Positions 25,132 through 33,988 of a DNA stretch of 64,000 nucleotides are shown here, in pieces. The notes under the pieces were generated by a model, which was not told where the DNA came from, made no database searches, and saw nothing but the letters and a program-made list of their open reading frames with translations. The position numbers and the translations under genes are program-made. The first letter of the stretch is position 1, and each line of letters starts with the position of its first letter. This stretch comes from Clostridiales bacterium (GTDB lineage Bacteria; Bacillota; Clostridia; Christensenellales; Pumilibacteraceae), in contig JAIEBI010000061.1 of NCBI GenBank assembly GCA_029070965.1, positions 1 to 64,000 on the forward strand, written 5' to 3'.

Positions 25132-26048
25132 AGTCTATTATCCCCATTAACAAGCAAGTCCAGCATTGCCATTCGCACGGCAACGCCGTTGGTCACTTGC
25201 TCAACAATCATGCTGTTTATTCCGTCGGCTACGTCGCCCGATATTTCCGAGCCGCGGTTGATAGGTCCCGGATGCATTACTATACAATCGTCCGAGCAAA
25301 GCTCCAACCGCTTTTGCGTAACGCCGTAGTATTCGTGGTATTCCTCCTGCGTGGAAAAATACGCGCCGTCCATGCGCTCACGCTGCACGCGCAGCGGTAT
25401 AACTATATTGGCGCCGTGTATTGCTTTGTCAAAGTCCGTTTCCACGTCGCAACCCAAGCCGTCAATTCCGCAAGGAAGCAGCGAGTACGGCGCGCAAACC
25501 GTTACCGACGCTCCCAGCATTCCGAATAATATCGCGTCGCTACGCGCAACCCGCGAATGCTTGATGTCGCCCACAATGACAACCTTTTTGCCGTCGACGT
25601 TGCCGAAATGCCGTTTCGCCGTAAGTCCGTCGAGTAGCGCCTGCGACGGGTGTTCGTTCATACCGTCGCCCGCGTTGATAACAGAGGCGTTGACGGTTTC
25701 GGCAAGCAGCTTGCTACTGCCCGCCACCGAGTGCCGAATTACAATGACGTCCGTTTTGAGCGCGTCCAGCGTCCTACCCGTATCCACAAGCGATTCACCC
25801 TTTTGCACGGACGACGTAGATACCGTTATGCTGTTTGTAGAAGCGCCGAGATTTTTTGCCGCGGTCTCAAACGAATTGCGCGTGCGCGTGGAATTTTCGT
25901 AAAACAGCGTGGTAACACTTTTGCCGCGCAGCGCGCTGCTCTTTTCCCCACGGTCAATCATGTCGCGCATAACGTTTGCGGTGGATAGTATTTCGTTTAT
26001 CTCCGCTCGCGTCAGGTCCTTGATGCCTAAGATATCCTTACGTTTCAT
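25128..26048 (-). CDS. pyrB: Aspartate carbamoyltransferase, 306 aa
   Basis: The committed step, carbamoyl phosphate plus aspartate to carbamoyl-aspartate. The carbamoyl-phosphate site is FYENSTRTRNSFE (about residue 49), the second is HPSQALLDGLT, and the aspartate side has PLRVQRERM. No pyrI regulatory subunit gene is present. It starts only 9 nt after rluD, leaving no room for the PyrR-dependent attenuator that precedes pyrB in Bacillus; pyrR and pyrP are also absent. Confidence 0.95.
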   Translation of the reverse strand: MKRKDILGIKDLTRAEINEILSTANVMRDMIDRGEKSSALRGKSVTTLFYENSTRTRNSFETAAKNLGASTNSITVSTSSVQKGESLVDTGRTLDALKTDVIVIRHSVAGSSKLLAETVNASVINAGDGMNEHPSQALLDGLTAKRHFGNVDGKKVVIVGDIKHSRVARSDAILFGMLGASVTVCAPYSLLPCGIDGLGCDVETDFDKAIHGANIVIPLRVQRERMDGAYFSTQEEYHEYYGVTQKRLELCSDDCIVMHPGPINRGSEISGDVADGINSMIVEQVTNGVAVRMAMLDLLVNGDNRL

Positions 26049-26057
26049 TGTATCTCC

Positions 26058-26957
26058 TTAGCCTTTTGCTCTGAGCTTGTCCAGTATTTGTACAAAATCG
26101 GTTGGCTCGGGCGCAGTGAAAGTCATACGCTCAGCCGAACGCGGGTGCTCCAAAGTAAGCACTGCCGAATGAAGCAGCTGCCCGCTTGCGCCGAGACTGC
26201 TTCCGCCGTACAGCACGTCGCACGACACAGGATGATGCAGGTACGCCGAATGTACGCGTATCTGGTGCGTCCTGCCCGTACAAAGCTCAAACTCCACGTA
26301 GCAGTTTGATTTGTACCGCTCCATTACTCTATATTTTGTTACGGCGCGTCTACCGTCAGGCACAACCGCCATTTTGAGCCTGTTCTTTTTGTCCCTGCCG
26401 ATAGGCGCGTCCACCGTGCCGGTATCGCTCTTTAAGTTTCCGTCAAGCACGGCGTGGTACAGCTTTTTTACGGTATGCGCCGCAAACTGCTCGCCGAGCG
26501 CCGCGTGGGCGCTGTCGGTTTTTGCTATCACAATAAGCCCCGTCGTGTCCTTGTCCAGCCTATGAACTATGCCCGCGCGCACCGCGCCGTAACAGCAAGA
26601 AAGCCGCTCGCCGTACTTGTACACAAGCGCGTTGACGAGCGTGCCGCTTTTGTTGCCCGCCCCGGGGTGAACAACAAGATTGCGCTGTTTATTTATTACC
26701 GCTATATCGTCGTCTTCGTACACGATATCGAGCGGAATGTCCTGAGGAATGATATTCCCGTCACTTTCCGCTTCGTCCTCGAACGACACGCTGTCGCCCG
26801 TTTTGACTATCTGTCCCGCCTTGAACGCCGGTACCCCGCCGATCAAAACACTGCCGCCGTCAATCAACTTTTTTATGTGCGAGCGCGATATATCCGTTTC
26901 GTCGGAAAGGAACACGTCCAATCTCGCGCCGCCCTCGGTGCAGTAAACAGTAGTCAT
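26058..26957 (-). CDS. RluD-type 23S rRNA pseudouridine synthase, 299 aa
   Basis: An N-terminal S4 RNA-binding domain (residues about 10-60) is followed by a pseudouridine synthase domain with the catalytic Asp in VHRLDKDTTGLIV (about 133-145) and GRTHQIRVH. It is the counterpart of Bacillus YlyB, which likewise lies between lspA and pyr genes. The target uridines (RluD-like 1911/1915/1917 or another site) cannot be fixed. The ATG shares one base with the lspA stop codon (TGATG). Confidence 0.9.
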   Translation of the reverse strand: MTTVYCTEGGARLDVFLSDETDISRSHIKKLIDGGSVLIGGVPAFKAGQIVKTGDSVSFEDEAESDGNIIPQDIPLDIVYEDDDIAVINKQRNLVVHPGAGNKSGTLVNALVYKYGERLSCCYGAVRAGIVHRLDKDTTGLIVIAKTDSAHAALGEQFAAHTVKKLYHAVLDGNLKSDTGTVDAPIGRDKKNRLKMAVVPDGRRAVTKYRVMERYKSNCYVEFELCTGRTHQIRVHSAYLHHPVSCDVLYGGSSLGASGQLLHSAVLTLEHPRSAERMTFTAPEPTDFVQILDKLRAKG

Positions 26958-27796
26958 CAGTCGCCGCCTCCGTCGCTTGCCGAGCTTTCGGTAGCATTGT
27001 CGTCGTCGGCTACACCGTCGCCTATATGTTCAGAACTGTCGGTTAACGTATTTTCGGAAATTGTATCTTTGTTTTCGTCAGTCGTTTGTTCGTCGGCAGT
27101 AGCCCCATCGTCACTACTTTCCGCCTGAGCCGTCGAATGTCGCACCGCATCTGACAACCTAACTTCACCTGTCGGCTCGGAATCGATTGTGAACTCGATT
27201 TTCTTTTTGTCGTGATCGCGATACAAAAACAAAAAGTAAAACACAATCAGTAGTACGCCGGTGACAAGCGCGACGTCCGCTATATTAAATATATACGCCC
27301 ACGTCTTACTACCCGCGATAGTAAGCCCGAAGTATTCAAACTCTATAAAGTCACGCACGTAACCGAGCACCATGCGGTCTATACAGTTGCCCATAGCGCC
27401 CGCAACAAACAGCGCCACCGCTATACGAAAAACTTTGCTCTTGCCCTTGTTGCGTATAAGTACGAGTATAAACGCGACGGACGCCGCTACGGCAAAAACA
27501 CAAAAGAAAATACGCGCGCCGATGTTACCCATCCAGCTGCGCAGCCAACTCGACCCGAACGCCGCCGCATAGTTATGCACCTTGTGCGCATTCAAAAAGT
27601 ACGGAATCATCGGCACGGTTGTGTCAAATTCCAAAAAGTTTTCCACCAGCGATTTGGCAACAAGGTCGATGATAAAAACGGATATCATTACTATCCATTC
27701 CATCTTGGCTACTTTTAAGTAGTTGAATACCTTGATTGCCGTGCGCTTTATAAAAGCCCCAAACGCTTTGACTTTGTTTTTAAAACCGCTTGCCAC
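26957..27796 (-). CDS. lspA: Lipoprotein signal peptidase with acidic tail, 279 aa
   Basis: The aspartyl protease that removes signal peptides from prolipoproteins; the two serpins and other lipoproteins here are its likely substrates. Four membrane helices are present, with the catalytic residues in HNYAAAFG and GNCIDRMVLGYVRDFIEF. The family is normally about 150-170 aa. This protein has about 35 extra N-terminal residues and an acidic Ser/Thr/Asp/Glu tail of about 90 residues that looks disordered and cytosolic. The GTG start shares its G with the sepF stop (TAGTG). Confidence 0.92.
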   Translation of the reverse strand: MASGFKNKVKAFGAFIKRTAIKVFNYLKVAKMEWIVMISVFIIDLVAKSLVENFLEFDTTVPMIPYFLNAHKVHNYAAAFGSSWLRSWMGNIGARIFFCVFAVAASVAFILVLIRNKGKSKVFRIAVALFVAGAMGNCIDRMVLGYVRDFIEFEYFGLTIAGSKTWAYIFNIADVALVTGVLLIVFYFLFLYRDHDKKKIEFTIDSEPTGEVRLSDAVRHSTAQAESSDDGATADEQTTDENKDTISENTLTDSSEHIGDGVADDDNATESSASDGGGD

Positions 27797-28344
27797 TAAC
27801 TGTCGCTCTCCGGTTTAAGCACGTCCATGGTATCGGGAGTAATCAAAAACAGGTTGCGCCGCACGGTGATAACCCTGTCGCCCAGCGCGTACGCCGCGCC
27901 CGAGGTGAAGTCCATAAGCCGCTGCGCGTCAGGCGATTCGGAAATGGGATCCAAGTCCACAAGAGCAGGCTCGCCGCGCCGAAGGTATGCAATAAGCTGC
28001 TCAACGTCCGCAGTTGTGCGCGGACGGTAAATAACGAATTTTTTATTTAGCTGCGCCGCAATGCCGTCCGCCGTTGTGGGGAGCGGCTTTGCTTTGGATT
28101 GCTTGGCTGTATTTTGGGGCGCTGTGCTGTAAATTTGTGTAGGGTTGTTCAGGCTTTGTTCGGTGCGTTGCGCCGCGTCGGACGCGGGAACGGGCGCAGT
28201 ATACTGCGGCGCACCGCCGTTTTGCACGGGGCGTGACCCAATGTAGTTTCCGTACGCGTCATGCGTATCCTCGTAGTATTCGAGCCCGCCGTTGTAGTTG
28301 CTCGAATTCCGTAAAAAGTTTTCAAAAAAATCGTCGTTTGCCAT
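27796..28344 (-). CDS. sepF: SepF cell-division protein, 182 aa
   Basis: An FtsZ-ring organiser of Gram-positive bacteria that tethers FtsZ to membrane. A short amphipathic N-terminal segment (DDFFENFLRN) could bind membrane. It is followed by a Gln/Ala/Pro-rich linker (residues about 30-95) and the conserved C-terminal SepF core: FVIYRPRTTADVEQLIAYLR, PALVDLDPI, MDFTSGAAYAL and FLITPDTMDV. It lies 1 nt after yggS, the usual yggS(ylmE)-sepF(ylmF) pair of Firmicutes. Confidence 0.93.
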   Translation of the reverse strand: MANDDFFENFLRNSSNYNGGLEYYEDTHDAYGNYIGSRPVQNGGAPQYTAPVPASDAAQRTEQSLNNPTQIYSTAPQNTAKQSKAKPLPTTADGIAAQLNKKFVIYRPRTTADVEQLIAYLRRGEPALVDLDPISESPDAQRLMDFTSGAAYALGDRVITVRRNLFLITPDTMDVLKPESDS

Positions 28345-28345
28345 G

Positions 28346-29017
28346 TTATACCCCTACCTTATATGTACGCGCACCAAACAGTGCGGAGCCTATCCTTACC
28401 ATATTACTGCCGAAATAGATAGCGCGCTCGTAGTCGCCGCTCATGCCGACGGACAGTATATCGAAGTTTGTTTTGTCTCGTGCAAGCGTTTCGTAAAGAT
28501 CGCGTAGCTTGCGGTAAACGCCGTCGCTTGCACCTATCGGCGGCACCGCCATAAGTCCACGCACCCGCACGCCGTTTAAGTTTTGCACATACTCGTTAAG
28601 CGCTTGCGCGCTGTCCAAGTCCGCGCCCGTTTTGGTTTGTTCGTCCGCAACGTTGACCTCGATTAAAACGTCTTGCGTTACACCGCGTTTTACCGCCAGC
28701 CGCGATATTTCGTCAGCCAAAGCCTGCGAATTTACCGACTGAACGAGCGACACGCTTCCCACAAGGTATTTTGCCTTGTTGGTCTGTAAAGTGCCGATAA
28801 AGTGCCAATTAGCGGGTTTTACGGCGTCGCGCTTAGCTAAATACTCTTGAACACGGTTTTCGCCTATGTCAGTAATGCCGCTTTCCAGCGCGATATTGAT
28901 GACCTCGGGCGGAACGGTTTTGGTCGCCCCGACAACGGTGACGGGCACGCCCGCCGCCGCACGCGCAACATTGCTCAATACCGTCTGTATATTGCGTTTG
29001 ATATCGCTTGAATGCAC
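28346..29017 (-). CDS. YggS-type PLP homeostasis protein, 223 aa
   Basis: A pyridoxal phosphate-binding barrel protein of the YggS/YlmE/PROSC family that influences vitamin B6 and amino-acid balance without a known catalytic reaction. The PLP lysine lies in VGATKTVPPEVI, followed by GENRVQEYLAK, WHFIGTLQTNKAKYL and the phosphate-binding GMSGDYERAI. The start is GTG at 29017 with GAGG upstream. It heads the ten-gene run down to pyrE, behind the promoter at 29038-29066. Confidence 0.92.
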   Translation of the reverse strand: MHSSDIKRNIQTVLSNVARAAAGVPVTVVGATKTVPPEVINIALESGITDIGENRVQEYLAKRDAVKPANWHFIGTLQTNKAKYLVGSVSLVQSVNSQALADEISRLAVKRGVTQDVLIEVNVADEQTKTGADLDSAQALNEYVQNLNGVRVRGLMAVPPIGASDGVYRKLRDLYETLARDKTNFDILSVGMSGDYERAIYFGSNMVRIGSALFGARTYKVGV

Positions 29018-29037
29018 GCTCTACCTCGCCGACTATA

Positions 29038-29066
29038 ATTATACTACAAAACCGTTAGTAAATCAA
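29038..29066 (-). promoter_or_regulatory. Promoter of the yggS-to-pyrE run
   Basis: On the minus strand, TTGATT (29066-29061), 17 bp, TATAAT (29043-29038), about 21 bp before the yggS GTG. No pyrimidine-type attenuator is visible after it. Confidence 0.75.
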
Positions 29067-29079
29067 CTGTTTTTAATTC

Positions 29080-30189
29080 TTAATTATTCTTTATATCGAT
29101 TACGACAAACTCCGACACGCAGCCGATTTTGAACTTGAACGCCCAGTCGGCTATACCCGACGTGACGATAAAGTTTGTATTGCCCCGCTTTTCCGTGCCG
29201 TACACTCTGTCGTTAAGTCCGAATATGTCGCTTATCAATCCTATTGGTATCATTTGTCCGCCGTGCGTGTGTCCGGACAAAACCAAATCCACATTCGCCT
29301 TGCTTTCCGACGCGTAGTCCGTGGGCTGATGATTTATTACTATACTGTATTTGTCTTTATCGATACCGCCCACCAAATCGCCGATATCTTCCCTACCGCC
29401 GCCGCGTTCAAGCTCGGACTTGTCGTTGCGCCCGATTACGTAAAAATCGCCGCAGTCGGCTATATCGTCTTGCAAAACGGTAACGTCGTTTTTTGTAAGC
29501 TCGGAAATAAGGTCGTCGCCGGTGTAGCCGCGCCCCGAATTGTCGTAATATCCCTTGTCGTGATTACCGAACGCGTAATATACGCCGTACGTGGTTTTTA
29601 GCTTGCCGAGCGCCTTGCACGCGTCTACCATATCCTTGCGCGAGGTGTCGTCGTCAACAAAGTCCCCCGCTATTACGACGATATCGGGATTGTAGCTTTG
29701 CATTTGCTTTACGTACTTGTTAAGCTCCGCGCCGCTGAAAGTCGTGCCCACATGCGAATCGGCAAACATTACAATGCGAAGGTTTACATTCTTGTCGGTA
29801 TAAACGGTGTAGCGCGTTACCCAAACGTTGTTGGCAAGCGCGAACCCTACGGTCAAATATATAAACGCCGTAACAACCGCCACACAGCTTGACAGCCTGA
29901 ATAAACGCTTACCCGAAAGCTTTTTGACTATGTAAAACAACAAGTCGGCAATAAGCCAAAACACTGTTAAGTGAATAACAACTATCGCCGCATTTACGTA
30001 ACCGAGCAGCGCGCAAAAAAACAGCACGACAATCAGCACAGCACACACGGCAGTGAATATACGCAAACGCTTTTTGTACTTGGGCACAAGCCGATTTTCC
30101 GCAGGCAAAAGCCGATAAACGCGGTTGCACAAATACCCGAACCCCGCCGCAAAAGCTATTATAGCAATACCGAAAATAAGTACCCACAT
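29080..30189 (-). CDS. Membrane metallophosphoesterase, 369 aa
   Basis: A YkuE/YaeI-like phosphoesterase with an N-terminal membrane part of four helices (residues about 1-125) and an exposed calcineurin-like domain. Metal ligands occur in ADSHVG, AGDFVDD, FGNHD, INHQP and LSGHTHGGQM in the canonical order. Related proteins hydrolyse lipid or surface phosphates; the substrate here is unknown. The stop codon merges with an AATTAAGAATT-type repeat. The GTG or ATG at 30189 has no strong ribosome binding site. Confidence 0.88.
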   Translation of the reverse strand: MWVLIFGIAIIAFAAGFGYLCNRVYRLLPAENRLVPKYKKRLRIFTAVCAVLIVVLFFCALLGYVNAAIVVIHLTVFWLIADLLFYIVKKLSGKRLFRLSSCVAVVTAFIYLTVGFALANNVWVTRYTVYTDKNVNLRIVMFADSHVGTTFSGAELNKYVKQMQSYNPDIVVIAGDFVDDDTSRKDMVDACKALGKLKTTYGVYYAFGNHDKGYYDNSGRGYTGDDLISELTKNDVTVLQDDIADCGDFYVIGRNDKSELERGGGREDIGDLVGGIDKDKYSIVINHQPTDYASESKANVDLVLSGHTHGGQMIPIGLISDIFGLNDRVYGTEKRGNTNFIVTSGIADWAFKFKIGCVSEFVVIDIKNN

Positions 30190-30268
30190 ATTGATAATAT
30201 AATATCAAAAATACATGATATTGTCAACGCAAAAAGCGGTGAGCCTTACGCCCACCACCTATTGCTTA

Positions 30269-32668
30269 TTAGTCGTTATATCGTATCATGCCGTCAGTAC
30301 ATACGACTGTGTGGCGTACGCTATTATCACCCCAATATAAATCTCTTGAAATATTTTTCCATTCATCAATAGTTCCGTTGAACGTTATGATAATTAAATT
30401 ATCGCAATCCTTTAATGCCCGCATACCAATACTCTTTACGCTGTTCGGTATCTCTATGCTCGTTAAACTACTGCAACCGGAGAATGCATAACTCCCAATA
30501 CTCGTCACGCTGTTCGGTATCTCTATGCTCGTTAAACTACTGCAACCGGAGAATGCATAACTCCCAATACTCGTCACGCTGTTCGGTATCTCTATGCTCG
30601 TTAAGCTACTGCAAGATGCGAATGCCCTCATACCGATGCTCGTCACACTGGTCGGTATCTCTATGCTCGTTAAGCTACTGCAATTCCAGAATGCTTCATC
30701 CCCGATACTTGTGACTGAGTTCGGTATCTCTATGCTTGTTAAACCGATGCAATTATGAAATGCTTCACAAGCAATAGTCAGTGTCCCTTGCTTTATCGTA
30801 TATGTTTTCGGTATTGTAAGTAATTGTGTTTCTATTAAATGCTTTCCGATATACAACACCCCATCTTCCCAATTACTTGCATTATTGGAATATGCCGTAC
30901 CCGAAAATGCACTATCTCCGATCATCATAACTGAATCTGGTATTGTAATGCTCGTCACACCAATACAACCGTAGAATGCATAACTCGATATTTTGCTCAC
31001 GCCATCAGGAATAACAAGTTGTCCGGTTATCACTTCTCTGTTTATAGTCAACATCTTACCGCTTGTACCATTCAACATAATACTGCTCAAACCATCTATA
31101 CCACACCAATCCGCTATATCGCCGGCATAGGTAATGCGCGTAAAACTACTGCATCCTTTGAATGCATCATACCCTATACTCGTTACACTGTTCGGTATCT
31201 CTATGATCGTTAAGCCACTGCAATCTTCGAATGCAGAACTACCGATACTCACCACACTATTCGGCATCTTTATGCTCGTTAAGCTACTGCAATCTTCGAA
31301 TGCAGAACTACCGATACTCGTTACACCATCCGGTATCTTTACGTTCTTTAAGCTACTGCAACCATTAAATGTACTAATCTCGATACTCGTCACACCGCTT
31401 GGTATTTCTATACTCATTAAGCTACTGCAACCCTCGAATGCACTACTCTTAATACTCGTAACCGAGTTCGGTACATATATGCTCGTTAACCTATTGCAAT
31501 TCTGGAATGCATGACTCCCGATAAGTGTCACGCTGTTCGGTATAACTATGCTCGTTAAGCCACTGCAACCATTAAATGCAAAACTCCCGATAACCGTCAC
31601 ACTGTTCGGTATAGTTATACTCGCTAAACCGGGGCAACTACTGAATGCACCGCTCCCGATATACGTTAGACTGTTCGATAGTTCTACACTCTTTAAACTT
31701 AAGCAACCGCGAAATGCGTCCCACCGAATGTCAGTCACACTGTCAGGTATTTCTATGCTCGTTAAACCGAAGCAACCCTCGAACGCCGATTGCCCGATAC
31801 TCGTAATCGAGTTCGGTATCTCTATACTCCTTAATAAATCGCATAAATAGAATGCTCTATATCCTATACTCATCACACTACCGTCGGTAGGAATAACACT
31901 GTTTTTACACCCTACAACTAGCTCTTTGTTGTCGGTATCTATTACACAATTTCCCGCGCTGTGATATTTGGGATTCCTATTTTGCACCGTGATATTCATT
32001 AAAGTACTGCACTCACCGAATGCACCGCCATCGATTTTTGTGACCGAGCTGGAAATATTTACGCTCGTTAAAGCGAGGCAACCGCGAAATGCGTCACTAT
32101 GAATACTAGTCACACTGTTGGGTATAGTTATACTCCTAAAACTATTACAATTAAGGAATGCCTCATACTTGATATCCAAAACAGGCTTATCATTATACGT
32201 TTCAGGTATCATTATATTCGTATCAGTTGCTTCGCCTATGCCTATAACGGAATATCCTATCACTTCGTCACTATATTCGAAAAAACCGACCTTTTCATTA
32301 ATTTCCTCATACTGCAAACCGTATGTTATCGGCGCATCTGGCGAATAACAGCCGCATACAGAACACACAAAGTTGACGTAGTCATGTTCGCCCGTCGCGG
32401 GGTGATTTTCCGACTTGCGCGTGTCGGTTTCCTCACAATACTCGCATTTAGCCGTTTCCGTGCCGTCGTCTACGCACGTCGCGTCATTATTGTATACATA
32501 ATCGACGTAACTATGGGTATGCGACTTATCACTATCGCTACCGCCACTGTTACCGCTATTTTCACCGTCGCTACCGCCACACGCGACAAGACACACTGCA
32601 CACAGTACGGCGATAATTATTGTAGTTATAACAAGCCACAGTCTTTTTGTAATAAACGCTTTTTCCAT
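30269..32668 (-). CDS. BspA-like leucine-rich-repeat lipoprotein, 799 aa
   Basis: The signal peptide ends in the lipobox CLVAC (Cys about 30), followed by a Gly/Ser-rich linker, a cysteine-containing module (residues about 48-110, with CEYCEETD and FVCSVCGCYS), then about 24 LRR_5 (BspA-type) repeats of 23 residues such as SIEIPNSVTSIGSYAFSGC. BspA-like proteins are surface adhesins or ligand-binding scaffolds. Two repeat units are exact 69-bp tandem copies (30461-30529, 30530-30598). The ribosome binding site GGGAGGAG precedes the ATG, and a structured leader precedes that. Confidence 0.92.
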   Translation of the reverse strand: MEKAFITKRLWLVITTIIIAVLCAVCLVACGGSDGENSGNSGGSDSDKSHTHSYVDYVYNNDATCVDDGTETAKCEYCEETDTRKSENHPATGEHDYVNFVCSVCGCYSPDAPITYGLQYEEINEKVGFFEYSDEVIGYSVIGIGEATDTNIMIPETYNDKPVLDIKYEAFLNCNSFRSITIPNSVTSIHSDAFRGCLALTSVNISSSVTKIDGGAFGECSTLMNITVQNRNPKYHSAGNCVIDTDNKELVVGCKNSVIPTDGSVMSIGYRAFYLCDLLRSIEIPNSITSIGQSAFEGCFGLTSIEIPDSVTDIRWDAFRGCLSLKSVELSNSLTYIGSGAFSSCPGLASITIPNSVTVIGSFAFNGCSGLTSIVIPNSVTLIGSHAFQNCNRLTSIYVPNSVTSIKSSAFEGCSSLMSIEIPSGVTSIEISTFNGCSSLKNVKIPDGVTSIGSSAFEDCSSLTSIKMPNSVVSIGSSAFEDCSGLTIIEIPNSVTSIGYDAFKGCSSFTRITYAGDIADWCGIDGLSSIMLNGTSGKMLTINREVITGQLVIPDGVSKISSYAFYGCIGVTSITIPDSVMMIGDSAFSGTAYSNNASNWEDGVLYIGKHLIETQLLTIPKTYTIKQGTLTIACEAFHNCIGLTSIEIPNSVTSIGDEAFWNCSSLTSIEIPTSVTSIGMRAFASCSSLTSIEIPNSVTSIGSYAFSGCSSLTSIEIPNSVTSIGSYAFSGCSSLTSIEIPNSVKSIGMRALKDCDNLIIITFNGTIDEWKNISRDLYWGDNSVRHTVVCTDGMIRYND

Positions 32669-32688
32669 TTTTTCTCCTCCCTTGAACT

Positions 32689-32826
32689 AAAAATGCGCTC
32701 CAACTATGGAGCGCAAATCAAATAGCACACTCCATAATTGTTGTCACACAACCCAAACTAATAGGATAAATGGAAGCACTACTATTTGCATATAGCACTC
32801 CTACTAGTATATTAAGTTGTGTGACA
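32689..32826 (-). promoter_or_regulatory. Structured 5' leader of the BspA-like gene
   Basis: The predicted RNA starts near 32826 with a perfect 11-bp stem (TGTCACACAAC with GTTGTGTGACA, 32816-32826 with 32742-32752). Nested inside is a stem ACTAGTAGGA/TCCTATTAGT. Just before the ribosome binding site comes a 9-bp hairpin TGCGCTCCA/TGGAGCGCA (32715-32694) followed by five T, which resembles an intrinsic terminator. The layout is that of an attenuator, but no known riboswitch class is recognised. Confidence 0.55.
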
Positions 32827-32831
32827 CTTAT

Positions 32832-32860
32832 ACGATACCAAATATTTGAGCAAAAGTCAA
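32832..32860 (-). promoter_or_regulatory. Probable promoter of the BspA-like gene
   Basis: On the minus strand TTGACT (32860-32855), 17 bp, TATCGT (32837-32832). The -10 is weak, but the implied start coincides with the first base of the leader stem. Confidence 0.5.
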
Positions 32861-32875
32861 TAATATTTTTAAAAA

Positions 32876-32945
32876 AACAAGCATCCCCACTGCAAATAGT
32901 GAGGATGCTTGACCTTATTATTTAATTCTGAATTATTAATATTTA
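32876..32945 (-). terminator. ddh terminator plus AT-rich repeat
   Basis: The hairpin AAGCATCC...GGATGCTT contains the inner loop region CACTGCAAATAGTG and has a T-run on the minus strand; a TTAATTCTGAATTATTAAT repeat adjoins it. It is a structural twin of 34122-34207. Confidence 0.8.
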
Positions 32946-33010
32946 AGTCTTTATCTCCCCGCCTCGAACTTGGTATAGTACTCGACCGTGTTTTTAATCC
33001 TCTACGCGGA

Positions 33011-33988
33011 TTACAGCAAATGCTTGCGCATGTCGTCGGGAGTGCCGGCAAACAGTGCGGACGGAGGAACGTCAAACACCGTAATGCAACCGCGGGCGCC
33101 GTTGTCGAACAAACGCTTTACTGCACGGGCATACGCAAGCAGCACACCGGACGTAAAGTGCGAATTGCTGTCCAGCTTGATATTGAGTTCAAGCAAGCTC
33201 TTGTATTCTTCGGTATTGTTGCCGCTACGCAATACAAATCCGCCGTGCGGCATTTGTTTGTGGTCGCGCTCAAACTCCTCTTCGGAGATAAAGTGTACCA
33301 CCGTGTCGTAATCGGCAAAATAGTTGGGCATATTCTTTATTTCCGCCTCGATTGTCGCACAATCCGCCCCGTTTTCCGCCACTACAAAGCATTCGCGCAA
33401 ATGTTTTTCGCGCGTAGATAACGCAGGTTGTTCGCCGCTGCGCACGCGTTCGATAGCCGTATCGCGCGGCACGGTGTACTGCACGCCGCGCTTGACGCCC
33501 GCCACTCTGCGGATCGCGTCGCTGTGCCCTTGGCTAACGCCCTTGCCCCAAAACGTGTAGTCCGCGCCGTTAGGCAAAAACGCATTAAACAACGCGCGGC
33601 TCAAACTGAACAGACCGGGATCCCACCCCGCCGAAATCAGTCCCAAATGGGAACTCGCCTTTGCCGCCTTATCTACTGCCGCAAAGTGCGTAGGAATATT
33701 TGCGTGCGTGTCAAAGCTGTCCACCACGTTAAACAGCTTTACCGCCGCGGGAGTCTGCTCGGGCAAATCTGTTGCCGACCCCGAACACAGCAACAAAACG
33801 TCTATTTTGTCCGTCCACTTTTCCATGTCGGACGCGCTCGCCACCGCGACGCCTTTGGGCGCCTGCGCCGCCACGACTTGCGGACGGCGCGAAAAGATTA
33901 CTTTCAACTGTACGTCGGGGAAGTTTGGCAGATTGTCCGCCACCGCTTTGCCTAAGTTGCCCCAACCGTAAATACCGATATGTATCAT
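33011..33988 (-). CDS. ddh: meso-Diaminopimelate D-dehydrogenase, 325 aa
   Basis: An NADPH-dependent enzyme making meso-DAP directly from tetrahydrodipicolinate and ammonia. The dinucleotide motif GIYGWGNLGKAV is at the very N terminus, and the substrate-side segments SAGWDPGLFSL, DYTFWGKGVSQGHSDAI and HFTSGVLLAYARA match the family. The ATG at 33988 behind CAGGAGAG is chosen; a longer frame adds 13 unsupported residues. It is monocistronic between two twin terminators. dapL and dapF also occur in the window, so two routes to meso-DAP seem to coexist. Confidence 0.93.
   Translation of the reverse strand: MIHIGIYGWGNLGKAVADNLPNFPDVQLKVIFSRRPQVVAAQAPKGVAVASASDMEKWTDKIDVLLLCSGSATDLPEQTPAAVKLFNVVDSFDTHANIPTHFAAVDKAAKASSHLGLISAGWDPGLFSLSRALFNAFLPNGADYTFWGKGVSQGHSDAIRRVAGVKRGVQYTVPRDTAIERVRSGEQPALSTREKHLRECFVVAENGADCATIEAEIKNMPNYFADYDTVVHFISEEEFERDHKQMPHGGFVLRSGNNTEEYKSLLELNIKLDSNSHFTSGVLLAYARAVKRLFDNGARGCITVFDVPPSALFAGTPDDMRKHLL

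Noticed and set aside
30415-30714. Regular 69-bp repeats resembling a CRISPR array
   Set aside because: The repeats are in-frame 23-residue LRR units of the BspA-like protein, without unique spacers.
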